This document shows positions 44,401 to 52,479 of a stretch of 64,000 bases of DNA, in pieces (within the stretch, counting starts at the first letter, position 1; each line of letters starts with the position of its first letter). The notes under the pieces were generated by a model. The model was not told the DNA's origin and made no database searches. It worked only from the letters and a program-made list of their open reading frames with translations. The stretch comes from a virus: positions 32,321 through 96,320 of the IMG/VR virus record IMGVR_UViG_3300021467_000006; one strand, written 5' to 3'. Position numbers and translations under genes: made by a program.

Positions 44401-47244
44401 GGACGTAGAAGCTCTAATACCAGCATCAGCCATCGTACCCAAAATAGCAGCAGTTTCTTCCAGAGTTACATTTATTTGGGGGGCAATACCTGTAATATAA
44501 TTGAAAGAAGTATTCAATCTATCCACAGTTAATCGAGTGCTGTTTATTGCAGAAGTAAAAATATTTGCAACATCAGCAGCATTGGAAGTTTCAAGATTCC
44601 ATGCCTGCATAGCAGATAACATTAAATTAACGGTGTCTGAAAGTTCAGATCCGGTTGCAACAGCAAGCTGGGAAGTAGAAGTTATAAGTGCAATTGATTC
44701 TTGAGCTGTATAACCTGCCTGACCTATTTTTATCAAAGCATCTGCTATATCAGTAGCAGCAAGAGCATATCTCATTGAGAGGTCAACCACCGTATCCGTT
44801 GCCAAATCTACAGCTTCTGTAGTAGCTAGGGTAATAGTCTGGAACTTTTTCATCTTGTCTTCAAGTTCCACTATTGTTTTAGTTACATCGCTAAAAATTC
44901 TCCTTAACTCCCATAAAGTCCTATAAAGCAGGAATACCCCAACCAACCTAAAATTAAAAAACCCAGATAGAGCAGAACCTGCTCCAATTATAGTTCCCCT
45001 TGTTTTTTCAGCTTCAGTCTCAGTCTGTCTTAAGATACTTCTTACTACCCCTAAAGATCTCTCTAATTTTTGTGTATTATTCTTCCATTCCCTAGTAAGA
45101 GTTCCATTTGCAGCAACAAACTTGGTAGTTGTCTTCAATATATTAAGAATCTGTTGCTCTCTAGCTCTAAGTTCTGCAGTAGTTCTTAATTCTTCTATAC
45201 CAGTGGTTAATTGCTCTATTTTCTCTTTCGTTATGGAATCCAAAATCTTTTTAGATTCTATTCTGGATCTTACTTCCTTTTCTACACCTCTAACGGTTCT
45301 ATCGGAAATATCTGATAATTGCTTTGTAGCTGCTAAGGTTTCATCTACAACCTGTTTTCTTTCCTTTATTAGCCTTAAAACTCTCTCGGCATTTTTAGTT
45401 TCTTCTTCAGATCCTCCAGAAACCTTTAGATTTTTCAAATATTGTTCTTGAGCTACAAGCAAATTATTTAATTTTTCTTGTTCGGCCACTAATAAAGTAT
45501 AAGCAGATTTTTCAGTAGATAATTGTGTGTTTATCCTACCTAATAAAACCTGCTGTTCTGTAGTAAGATTAGCTTGCTGTAATAATTCATCTCTAAGTCT
45601 TACTTGAGATTGTTCATTCAATAACCCAAGCTCATACTGAAGCTGCAAAGATCTTATAGATTGCTCTCTTGCAGTAGTTATAGCTTGTTCTATTTTTTCT
45701 CTATTTATACCAAAAGCCTCAATTAACCTATTAGCTTCTAAGTCTTTAGCATAAGAATCCGCTATTAATTTCCTCAACTTTGAAATATTTGATTCTATAT
45801 TATATTGGCTTTCTAATTGAACATTTATTTCTGCAAGAGTAGAAACTGCTTTTTTTATGCTTTTATCTAAATCTATACCTAAAGAAGCTCTGGATTTCTG
45901 AATAAGAAGATCATAATAATCCACAACCTGAGAAATAGAATATACTCTTTTATTTTCAAATTTTATTAATTCTGCTTCTATTTCAAGTTCTTTCTTCCTC
46001 TGCCTAAGCGTGGCAACTGTTTCAGCAGTTATAGTTTTCCCTAAAGAATACGCTTCTTTTAAGAGAATATTTACCAAATCTAATTCTGATCTAATTTTCT
46101 CTATAGAACCTTTAGATTTTAAAGATTCAACATAAAAAGAAGCCCAATCTTTTGTAGATAAATTAAGGGTATTTAACACATCTTTTAATGAAAGATTATA
46201 TTTCTGAGCATAAAGAGAAGTTTGCTTTAATAAGTTTATGGCTTCCTGTTCTGAAGCTAAACCTGCTCTGACCACATTAGCTCTGACTTGAAGAGCTTGT
46301 AATTCAATATCTCTATATTGGACAATCTGCTTTATGTTTTTAACTTCAGTAGCGCTTAGGTCATAACCAGCCTTAGCTAATGAAATTATTTGATTGCGTA
46401 CACTTTCTGCCATCCTTGGAACATATTGAAATTCCGATTTAATGAGTCCTAAAGTCTTCGATAGTTCCGCTCTGGTTCTTCCTAATTTCTCTAATATCCC
46501 TGAATATGCACCTCCTAATTGTTGTACAGGAGTTGCCACTATATTTCTGGAAGCATAAAATTGTTCTGTTTTCTTATTGAGAAGATCAAATTCCCGAATG
46601 AGTTGTTGTAACCCAACGAGAGCAGTTTTAGAACCAAAATTAAGTTTCCGTAGATTTTCTACAGCTTTTAAAAATGCCGTTTTTGATTTATCATCCCCCA
46701 ATTTAAGGGCTTCAATCATCCTATCTATAGATGGAATAACTCTACCACGAAGTTCTTTATCTAACTGAGGAGATAATTTCACATTTGATAAAGTAGCTTT
46801 CACACTTTCCATTCTAGAAGCTACTTCACCAAGAGATTCTTGTATTTTAATATTTTCTTCTACACCTACTTTTCCATATTTATGATAAAGAGAAGTAGAG
46901 CTATCTATTAATTTGTTAAGATTCCCAAAAGCAACTCCAACTTCTGCATAATGGGAATGTACATCTTCAATATTTTTTATTAGAGTTTTAATACCAGGAA
47001 GAAATTTTTTACCGCTTATACCTAAATCCAGACCAGAACTTATATCTTGAGCTAGAGTTCTAAACTGTTTCCGAAAAGCACTTATATATTTATAAGTATT
47101 ACTGAAGGGATCACCTTTTATTGCCCCTTCAATATTAATTGATTTCAATGAGGATTCTAAAGCCTGTGCTGCTTTTGATGCTTTATTAGAAGCTCTATCC
47201 TCAAAATCAAGCGCTAAAGTTGCTATTAATTCAGCTACCGTCAT
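41467..47244 (-). CDS. Tape measure protein
   Basis: 1925 aa, the longest gene here. Mostly long amphipathic helices, with a phage minor tail (TP901/PhageMin_Tail-like) core around residues 765-1080 that contains a hydrophobic segment (FRLVGVFLLYRTLW) and repeated NIFTSAIN/GTMADAGIRAS motifs. The C-terminal part has a Gly-rich GGWIPGYGGGDVVP segment typical of tape measure ends. It sets tail length and helps DNA ejection. The start overlaps the chaperone frame by 4 bases. Confidence 0.9.
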   Translation of the reverse strand: MTVAELIATLALDFEDRASNKASKAAQALESSLKSINIEGAIKGDPFSNTYKYISAFRKQFRTLAQDISSGLDLGISGKKFLPGIKTLIKNIEDVHSHYAEVGVAFGNLNKLIDSSTSLYHKYGKVGVEENIKIQESLGEVASRMESVKATLSNVKLSPQLDKELRGRVIPSIDRMIEALKLGDDKSKTAFLKAVENLRKLNFGSKTALVGLQQLIREFDLLNKKTEQFYASRNIVATPVQQLGGAYSGILEKLGRTRAELSKTLGLIKSEFQYVPRMAESVRNQIISLAKAGYDLSATEVKNIKQIVQYRDIELQALQVRANVVRAGLASEQEAINLLKQTSLYAQKYNLSLKDVLNTLNLSTKDWASFYVESLKSKGSIEKIRSELDLVNILLKEAYSLGKTITAETVATLRQRKKELEIEAELIKFENKRVYSISQVVDYYDLLIQKSRASLGIDLDKSIKKAVSTLAEINVQLESQYNIESNISKLRKLIADSYAKDLEANRLIEAFGINREKIEQAITTAREQSIRSLQLQYELGLLNEQSQVRLRDELLQQANLTTEQQVLLGRINTQLSTEKSAYTLLVAEQEKLNNLLVAQEQYLKNLKVSGGSEEETKNAERVLRLIKERKQVVDETLAATKQLSDISDRTVRGVEKEVRSRIESKKILDSITKEKIEQLTTGIEELRTTAELRAREQQILNILKTTTKFVAANGTLTREWKNNTQKLERSLGVVRSILRQTETEAEKTRGTIIGAGSALSGFFNFRLVGVFLLYRTLWELRRIFSDVTKTIVELEDKMKKFQTITLATTEAVDLATDTVVDLSMRYALAATDIADALIKIGQAGYTAQESIALITSTSQLAVATGSELSDTVNLMLSAMQAWNLETSNAADVANIFTSAINSTRLTVDRLNTSFNYITGIAPQINVTLEETAAILGTMADAGIRASTSGTSMRAMFAELLRPSNRLIDTLSNLGLTIEDVDPQLHTITQILNTLKKAGFSAADAFRAFGRRGASGIAVLVSNAEKVAQLSTSFNNYARAASLAAIASESLQARLTIFWNSIKAVFVDLVPTITHFIDALTGLRKMEITPEGAIKFTKTVGEIVLAAESAKKRIDELSLSMSNFNDTVAEIRGLERAGLFIQAVTKAYKAGLVPLEEYNKLMKEYNAEIVTGADTTNTLRKAQELLNDSIKRNIEIERVRRIVEFSDALEKQAEANRKLRDTYEEQNKELIQILKSYKNYRDELATPFTEADVVLGLPDVGDLNKAISNIQKLLGSPLSSEWLKSLRDQNVELTGITKDMSKQLYDFIKVVELAGPEFAKKLYSSNKTINDYTKSLKNFLNILKYEGGSIKDLTFIDTKNIKELAKYPKLFVELSTQFVSTSEDIDALKVAFSTLIDEGILPATEGGAVQRFVSLLEDEDIQIKSLVTSINVLQKQFSDMDTTLSRTTVNFKNTMKPLQDVQTLTLQYSHTLQKLNLIREQVAWGIVDYTKKLNELTNVQKIQINQQKALQAKQTYLVDIGSITARMQLMEQSYKRQLELAKGNAETINKINAWRAEQETRLYSEMSKAATNYKNTIDQLVKDETSALQKLYQQLNDINVQLQQNEVSLELSLKSFDNAVREKLRKMEGTSRSTFDRLKREARSISSLLSEARLYADEGKGKVYLREAEQRLNALKSSFLSTTKLSEAQVRSLSHRIKALMKDLSDVKDSVLEDQKTTLEAQINMMEKSLNSLVTEMRSAMDAVKKSLEKQGQLEIKDNIDTEIVPKFEALIKKIVESEPKLVIKDNLDSVITKLKDVSKLLDDINRKAKISIAVSKGEGKSTGGWIPGYGGGDVVPTWLEPGEFVVRKEIVKNLGLGFFKSINEGLVFNASFPKMQAGGVVQESKPKEIVNVNLNLGGTQFPLFGDKEIVDMFVERLEKERLMSI

Positions 47245-47675
47245 TTATCTTTTCCTTCTTTAGGTATCACAGGAACTAAGGATAACAATTGATCCAATAC
47301 CTTCTTAGCCTTTTCTTCTTTTTTTGGTTTTTGCTTTTTAAGCGATTCGATACTCTGTTTATTGAAAAATCTTATTAATTTATCCCATCTTTTTGCAGCA
47401 TCTTTAAAAGCCTTTTTGCTTGTAGAAGTAATTTGTAATGTTATTGCTGCTCCTATGGTAGTGGCTAAATTCGCCAAAAAATCATATTTCTTTCGTGTTT
47501 CTTGTCTTATTATAGAATCATAGAAAGCATAGACTTGCGATATTGAGTAGGTATTTAAAATATCGTGGTAGGAATGTCCGTTTGATATAAGCACCTGGAA
47601 TATATCAGTTATGAATAATACTAATTGCTCTCTCTTACCTCCAGGTGCTCCTTCTCGGTAAAGAGAGCTGAAATA
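47241..47675 (-). CDS. Tail assembly chaperone, downstream frame made by -1 frameshift
   Basis: The frame ending at 47241 is open well upstream of its only plausible start (GTG 47594). It continues without stop to the slippery A-AAA-AAT at 47681-47675, reading YFSSLYREGAPGGKREQ then LVLFITDIF, a coherent chaperone continuation. This is the G/GT arrangement of long-tailed phages: a minority of ribosomes make the extended fusion needed for tail assembly around the tape measure. The GTG start is the alternative. Confidence 0.75.
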   Translation of the reverse strand, partial: YFSSLYREGAPGGKREQLVLFITDIFQVLISNGHSYHDILNTYSISQVYAFYDSIIRQETRKKYDFLANLATTIGAAITLQITSTSKKAFKDAAKRWDKLIRFFNKQSIESLKKQKPKKEEKAKKVLDQLLSLVPVIPKEGKDK

Positions 47676-48055
47676 TTTTTTAGGAAACCAAGATTAATGT
47701 AGAAAATAGTGGCCATTATAAGCATCCCTTTTTCTACAGGCCATTCTTTGATTTCCTCCTCTGTAGCTTCTGGGCAAGCAAGAGATATGAGCTTAATCAT
47801 ATCTTTTGCTGCTATCATATATAATTTTATGAAATCTCCTTTAAACTCCAGTTTCTCAGGGAAACCATCTTTGAAGATTTCTCTCTCTTCTATTTCTTTA
47901 TAAATTCTTTCCAGTATTGGTGTCAATTCCAAGAACTGACCAAAAGTATAAGGTCTTACTTTTACATCATCTATTTCTACTTCTCTTGTTAATTGGGTTT
48001 TAATATCTTCTGAAAATTCTTTATCAACATCTTTAGACTTCTTTTTCTTAGCCAT
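47621..48055 (-). CDS. Tail assembly chaperone (G-like)
   Basis: 144 aa, located between tail tube and tape measure genes. Contains DVKVRPYTFGQFLELTPIL, as in tail chaperone/GP13-like proteins. Near its end lies the slippery heptamer A-AAA-AAT (47681-47675) in the correct frame; without slippage it ends ...HLEVRESN. Acts as a cytoplasmic chaperone for tail assembly. Confidence 0.75.
   Translation of the reverse strand: MAKKKKSKDVDKEFSEDIKTQLTREVEIDDVKVRPYTFGQFLELTPILERIYKEIEEREIFKDGFPEKLEFKGDFIKLYMIAAKDMIKLISLACPEATEEEIKEWPVEKGMLIMATIFYINLGFLKNISALFTEKEHLEVRESN
47675..47681 (-). promoter_or_regulatory. -1 programmed frameshift site
   Basis: Heptamer A-AAA-AAT, read from 47681 to 47675 within codons CTA-AAA-AAT of the upstream chaperone frame. 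A -1 shift enters the downstream open frame. Confidence 0.7.
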
Positions 48056-48079
48056 ATTTTACACCTCATTACGATTTTT

Positions 48080-48101
48080 TAAAAAGGGGCTAAAAGCCCC
48101 T
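48080..48101 (-). terminator. Terminator after the tail tube gene
   Basis: Minus-strand stem AGGGGC/GCCCCT with loop TTTTA, followed by TTTTT. It lies between the major tail protein gene and the chaperone gene. Confidence 0.8.
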
Positions 48102-48116
48102 ATTTTCACATCTCAA

Positions 48117-48977
48117 TTAAAAGAAATCAATATAGCCATATGGACAGCTTACAGCAGATGAATCAAAAGTATGGCTAAAGGTTTCATCTTTGAGAACTTC
48201 GATTTCAAAAGTACCAGACATCCAATCATCAGCACCAAAACCAAGATCTCCAGAAGGCTTAATGGAACATTTAGGAATATGATATTTCCACTGTCTACCA
48301 ACAGTAGTAGGAAATACCATCAGCATTGCACCTTCGGCAGTGATTGCATTTTCATCAAATACCGTAATACCTACAATATAGGTATAACTCACAGTAATAC
48401 TAGAACCGCTATCTGGAGCAGTCTCATAATCCAATACAATAGCCCCTGAGCCATAATCAATGGTTCCAGTACTGCTTCCACTTGCAGGAGAAAGGGTTCC
48501 ACCACCATCATCAGTCATATCAAGATCAGAGGAACTGATTGTAGCAGTCACTGTAACTGTAGTAGGAGATATTGGAATATTACCCAAAGTGAATTCGAAA
48601 TGAGTCTCAGTACCATCTGGAGCAGCACCAGAATCTTCATCAGTTAGAGCCTTGGTCTGGTTAGCACCATAGAAGAACCTTCTCATGTTATCAGCATCAA
48701 ATTCATCAAAAGTCATAGAGAGGCTGATTGTCTGCTCAATGATAATTGATTTATCTTTCTGTTTCTTACCTGCAGTAACCGTAAAATGATCCAGAGAATC
48801 CGTACCCAATGTCAATGACATATCCGCTGCATTACCGAGATAATAATACTTTTTATCATAAGTACCGGTTCCAGCATAGGCATTCTCAAGGATCGTCAAT
48901 CCCGAGGAACCTGTTGTACCATAAAAATACAACAGAGGCATTCCAAGGGAGTAATTATTTGTATGTTTTGAAGCCAT
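48117..48977 (-). CDS. Major tail (tube) protein with inserted Ig-like domain
   Basis: 286 aa at the standard tail tube position upstream of chaperones and tape measure. Tube-like core (LGNAADMSLTLGTD, TISLSMTFDEFD, MSGTFEIEVL). Residues about 117-205 are an inserted beta domain (TVTVTATI ... TIDYGSGAIVLDYE ... ITVSYTY) that matches an insert in the neck protein at 50861-51865. A terminator directly follows, as for highly expressed genes. Confidence 0.8.
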   Translation of the reverse strand: MASKHTNNYSLGMPLLYFYGTTGSSGLTILENAYAGTGTYDKKYYYLGNAADMSLTLGTDSLDHFTVTAGKKQKDKSIIIEQTISLSMTFDEFDADNMRRFFYGANQTKALTDEDSGAAPDGTETHFEFTLGNIPISPTTVTVTATISSSDLDMTDDGGGTLSPASGSSTGTIDYGSGAIVLDYETAPDSGSSITVSYTYIVGITVFDENAITAEGAMLMVFPTTVGRQWKYHIPKCSIKPSGDLGFGADDWMSGTFEIEVLKDETFSHTFDSSAVSCPYGYIDFF

Positions 48978-49048
48978 ATTTATTACCTCCGTTTAGTTTG
49001 TTAAATCCGAGAGACTTTATTTAGTTTAATATATCCAATAGTTTAACA

Positions 49049-49066
49049 TCATAATTTTTGTTATGA
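49049..49066. repeat. 18-bp dyad in the late operon
   Basis: TCATAA-TTTTTG-TTATGA, overlapping the end of the basic protein gene (stop at 49061) and upstream of the tail tube gene. Same half-sites and spacing as the 17.5-kb cluster. Confidence 0.5.
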
Positions 49067-49327
49067 TTTTTTTCTCCTTCTTGTTGTTTTCTTTTTAACT
49101 TTTTTAACTGCTTTCTTTCTGCTAGTACGTTTCTTATTAGTAACTTTAACTTTCGTTTTCACTTCTTTAGCAGCTTGTAATGCTCTTTGTTCTTCTTTTA
49201 TTCTTTCTTCTACTTTCTTTAAAGCCCTTTTTAATCTTTTCTTGTCTTTTTTAATAGCTTCTGCATTAATAAGCACTCTTGCATCATCCTCAGCCTGCCA
49301 ATCTGCCTCACTTTTTACTCTTGCCAT
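49061..49327 (-). CDS. Very basic protein, 88 aa
   Basis: Lys/Arg-rich coiled-coil N-terminal half, then a KKRTSRKKAVKKVKKKTTRR-type tail like histone H1 or nucleoid proteins. Possibly packages with DNA or aids assembly; no family recognised. Third of three basic proteins in the head-tail region. Confidence 0.6.
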   Translation of the reverse strand: MARVKSEADWQAEDDARVLINAEAIKKDKKRLKRALKKVEERIKEEQRALQAAKEVKTKVKVTNKKRTSRKKAVKKVKKKTTRRRKKS

Positions 49328-49338
49328 AGTTTATCCTT

Positions 49339-49779
49339 TCATAAATTCAATACATCATAAATTATACTATTAAACCACACATAATTAGTAAAAGTTTGTC
49401 TGCCTTTCTCATCTAAATAATAAGGAACAGGAGTACCACTGCCTATATAAGATATAGAATTTGGGGATAATATACCTCCCCTTTTATCAAATACAAAAGT
49501 TAATAACTCAGCAGTTTTAAATGCTTTTAATTTATCAATAGAACGTACTATGAAGTCAAATGAAGGATTATAACAGGGTGTATTTCTTAACCTATTAGGT
49601 CTGGATCTGGGCATTATAATAATTACATCATCTGGAGTTTCTGGAAAAAAGAAAAAAAATAGATTTGTACCTAAAACCAATTCTTCTCCCCAAATAGATA
49701 TGAATTTAGAACCTATATTATCTTCTGAGATATTATGAATCCCCTCAAAAAATGTTCTTAAATCTTCAACAAAACCCAT
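49339..49779 (-). CDS. Tail terminator/minor tail-like protein, 146 aa
   Basis: Lies between HK97 gp10-like and tail tube genes, where tail terminator proteins occur. Alpha/beta (ELVLGTNLFFFFFPETP, CYNPSFDFIVRS). The assignment is positional. Confidence 0.55.
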   Translation of the reverse strand: MGFVEDLRTFFEGIHNISEDNIGSKFISIWGEELVLGTNLFFFFFPETPDDVIIIMPRSRPNRLRNTPCYNPSFDFIVRSIDKLKAFKTAELLTFVFDKRGGILSPNSISYIGSGTPVPYYLDEKGRQTFTNYVWFNSIIYDVLNL

Positions 49780-50529
49780 TTATTTAACTCTTTGGTCAAA
49801 TCTTTTAAATATGATATTTCTATCCCTTTTAAGTTCTGGAATAACTTTATTGAGAATATCCTTAAAATCTCCAGATGATTGAATCATCGCCCTTTCTAAC
49901 CATTTAGGGCCTACAGGCCATGATGCATAACGAGGCTTCCAATCCAATCTTTCATGCAAAAACATAGCAATATCAAATTGCTCAGGTCTTCTACCTGATT
50001 TAGAAAAATCCTCTATAATCTCACCTTTTACCCTATGAAAAGTTATAGCAAATGTGCTTCTTTTTAATTTATAGGCTTGTGCAGATTGAAAAAACCCAGA
50101 AAGATCTGCAAACTGAGTAGTAAATCTACCTAAACCATCTGCAGAGCAAGTACCTACTATTTTGCTATTATAATATAATTTAGCTGAACTTCTTAAGGTT
50201 CCTGTATCAAAAGGGGCATAACTTATAGCTTTTTCATATGTAGCTTTCATAACTTCATACATTCTATTTAATGCTATTTTCACACTTGTAGCTGCAACAG
50301 TAGATATTATTTTCTTCAATATTACATCAAAACCCGCCCTTAATTTACCTCCAGCAATCTGCCAATCTTTTGTTATAAAAGTAGGAAGAGGCTTATCTGC
50401 AAAAAGTCCTCTTCTGGAATCCATATATTTACCTTCAATTTCATATAAACCTAATCTTAGGGCAGAAGTATAGTTTATTCTTTTTAATTCTTTCTCAAAT
50501 TTATCATCAAATTCCATTAATTTAGGCAT
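49780..50529 (-). CDS. HK97 gp10-like neck/tail completion protein
   Basis: 249 aa. Contains APFDTGTLRSSA, the PxDTGxLRxS motif of HK97 gp10-type proteins, and a later MFLHERLDWKPRYAS with HE, matching the family's YAxxxE pattern. Joins head connector to tail. Longer than typical gp10, with about 100 extra N-terminal residues. Confidence 0.75.
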   Translation of the reverse strand: MPKLMEFDDKFEKELKRINYTSALRLGLYEIEGKYMDSRRGLFADKPLPTFITKDWQIAGGKLRAGFDVILKKIISTVAATSVKIALNRMYEVMKATYEKAISYAPFDTGTLRSSAKLYYNSKIVGTCSADGLGRFTTQFADLSGFFQSAQAYKLKRSTFAITFHRVKGEIIEDFSKSGRRPEQFDIAMFLHERLDWKPRYASWPVGPKWLERAMIQSSGDFKDILNKVIPELKRDRNIIFKRFDQRVK

Positions 50530-50861
50530 TAAACTAATCCTAATTTGAGAAAATCTATATTGCCACCAAAATCAGTACCCTCATAAATATCCATAACTTT
50601 ATATTCTACATTATTATATTTCACAATATATCCATAATCTATAGATATATCGGAAATTTCTGAATAAGGAATATAACAAGCAGCTTTATATATTATATTT
50701 TCTTGAGCCCTATAATCGGGTATGTAATCCCTAGTTACTTCTATACCCCTAACAAACCTGCATTTTACACCAGTTTTGATTTCAGTTTTGGTTTCTTGCC
50801 CAAAACCATCTTGAGAAAAAGAATATATATCTACAATATGTGGAGTATAGCCTTCTAACAT
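50529..50861 (-). CDS. Head closure protein (Hc1-like), 110 aa
   Basis: Beta-barrel-like (VDIYSFSQDGFGQET, VKCRFVRG, YIVKYNNVEYKVMDI), typical of head closure proteins between connector and gp10-like genes. One-base overlaps on both sides. Assignment by pattern and order. Confidence 0.68.
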   Translation of the reverse strand: MLEGYTPHIVDIYSFSQDGFGQETKTEIKTGVKCRFVRGIEVTRDYIPDYRAQENIIYKAACYIPYSEISDISIDYGYIVKYNNVEYKVMDIYEGTDFGGNIDFLKLGLV

Positions 50862-51865
50862 TATGCTCTACCTAAACCTAATACTTTTTTGCCTATGTAT
50901 TCATTCAGATAATAAAAAGCATCAGGACAAAAAAGATTCTTTAAAGTTACTGGATCGCTTGAGTATGACGCAAAAACATCACCTATCTTATACTGAATAA
51001 CTCCAGCATGTCTTTTTATAAGATCTTGAGTAGTGGAATTAGTAGTTAAATAAGAAGCCTGCTTAGCCGTAGCAAGACGTATATTATAAGGAAGTTGAGG
51101 AATCAGATATAAAGTATCATCGCTTCCAATATCTATTGTGAAAGGCTCGGTAATAATCAAGCCATTAAAAATATCCAATTTCTCAACTTTCTTACCTATG
51201 CCCGCATTGACTCCATCAGTTATTACAAAAGCAGCGTCATTTTCATACAATTTATAATCCTCTATTGAAGACTCTGAAACAGATGAAGAGGTAAAGCTAT
51301 CATATTGAATAGAGGCATGATAACGATATGAAATAGTATAATCTTCAGAATCATCTATTTCATAATTAAAAGTTATGGAAAGATCACCTGTATCATAATC
51401 AAGACTGGAAGAGGATACATAAATAGGATTATAAAAAGGATTGGAAGACGAGCCAGTATCCCTGAGAACAACTTGAGTTGAAGTTCCGTCTATCAGCAAA
51501 TAAACAGTTATTTCAACACTACCCTGTCTAACAACCGTATTAAGAGTTTTAGATATAGATGTATCTCCAGCAGTAGCAGTATCTGTAATGGTTGCTTCTG
51601 TGCCCTGAAAAATAGAAGTAGGGGTTACTGTAATATAATCAAAATAGTCACGAGGAAATTCAAGAGCTTGGGCTGTTATCAACTTTTCACCATAAAAATT
51701 GATGCTATCAATCAACTGTGTAGCCAATCGCAAAGCATTCTCTTTGATATATGAATCATAAGCCAACCAGGTTGTATCTGCTACTAAAAGAGCATCGGCT
51801 TCTGAAACAGAAATATAGGATTCGGCATTTATTGTACCCTGTAAAGAATTAAGACTCATCTCCAA
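50861..51865 (-). CDS. Head-tail adaptor with inserted beta domain
   Basis: 334 aa. The adaptor (gp6/Ad1-like) fold is split: residues 1-78 (ALRLATQLIDSINFYGEKL, ALEFPRD) and the last about 70 (IPQLPYNIRLATAKQASYL). Between them about 180 residues are a beta domain (EITVYLLIDGT, LDYDTGDLSITFNYEI, YTISYRY) like the insert in the tail tube protein. The insert probably decorates the neck exterior. Confidence 0.7.
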   Translation of the reverse strand: MEMSLNSLQGTINAESYISVSEADALLVADTTWLAYDSYIKENALRLATQLIDSINFYGEKLITAQALEFPRDYFDYITVTPTSIFQGTEATITDTATAGDTSISKTLNTVVRQGSVEITVYLLIDGTSTQVVLRDTGSSSNPFYNPIYVSSSSLDYDTGDLSITFNYEIDDSEDYTISYRYHASIQYDSFTSSSVSESSIEDYKLYENDAAFVITDGVNAGIGKKVEKLDIFNGLIITEPFTIDIGSDDTLYLIPQLPYNIRLATAKQASYLTTNSTTQDLIKRHAGVIQYKIGDVFASYSSDPVTLKNLFCPDAFYYLNEYIGKKVLGLGRA

Positions 51866-51876
51866 TCCTTATTAAA

Positions 51877-52149
51877 TTATTTCTTCTTCCTTCCACGTTT
51901 TTTCATCTTCCTGAAAGTTCTGGCTAAGTTGGCTCTTCTCTTAAGCAAAGCCGTAACTTTTATCTTTTTACCTTTTACTGTAACGGTGCTCCCAACCTTC
52001 GCCTGTATAATTTTATTAAGTACAGATGTTGGGATCGTTTGGTCTTCTTTGTAACCAAGTTGTTTCTTAAGAGCACCTTTCTTGATGTTTTTAGGAATCC
52101 ATTTTTTCTTCCTAGAAGTTTTTTTCTTTTTACGTCTTTTGATTGCCAT
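51877..52149 (-). CDS. Very basic protein, 90 aa
   Basis: Lys/Arg tails at both ends (KRRKKKKTSRKKK, MKKRGRKKK) around a small core (GYKEDQTIPTSVLNKIIQAK). May condense DNA or be an internal head protein; conserved-looking core but no named family. Confidence 0.6.
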   Translation of the reverse strand: MAIKRRKKKKTSRKKKWIPKNIKKGALKKQLGYKEDQTIPTSVLNKIIQAKVGSTVTVKGKKIKVTALLKRRANLARTFRKMKKRGRKKK

Positions 52150-52151
52150 TG

Positions 52152-52430
52152 CTAATCTCCTTCAAGGAATATAATATATTTCCTCTCAGCACCCACACCC
52201 ATGACATGCACTTTTTTACCTTCCTTTACATACTTCTCAACTTCTTCCATTTTGGTTCTATCCAGAACAAGTTTCTTTCTTTTCATAACTTTCTTAGGAG
52301 CAACCTTTTCATCAAATTCTTCCTTTGTCATAGGCTCTCCTGCTTCCATAGTTTTAGGCTCTTCTCCTGCCTTCTTCAATTCCGTAGTTTTTTTAACAGT
52401 CTTTTTAACAGACTTCTTAGATCTAGCCAT
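52152..52430 (-). CDS. Lys-rich small protein, 92 aa
   Basis: N-terminal KKSVKKTVKKT tail, a charged middle, and a beta C-terminus (HVMGVGAERKYIIFLEGD). Adjacent to the major capsid gene. Possibly a head accessory protein. Confidence 0.55.
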   Translation of the reverse strand: MARSKKSVKKTVKKTTELKKAGEEPKTMEAGEPMTKEEFDEKVAPKKVMKRKKLVLDRTKMEEVEKYVKEGKKVHVMGVGAERKYIIFLEGD

Positions 52431-52440
52431 GATTCCTCCT

Positions 52441-52469
52441 TTTTAAATAAAGGGGGCTAAAAGCCCCCA
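52441..52469 (-). terminator. Terminator after the major capsid gene
   Basis: Minus-strand stem GGGGGC/GCCCCC with loop TTTTA followed by TTTATTTAAAA. Nearly the same hairpin as the one after the tail tube gene. Confidence 0.82.
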
Positions 52470-52479
52470 GTTTTACAGA

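Noticed and set aside
35265-47244. Contractile tail (myovirus)
   Set aside because: No sheath protein lies beside the tail tube gene and no baseplate wedge set is recognisable.
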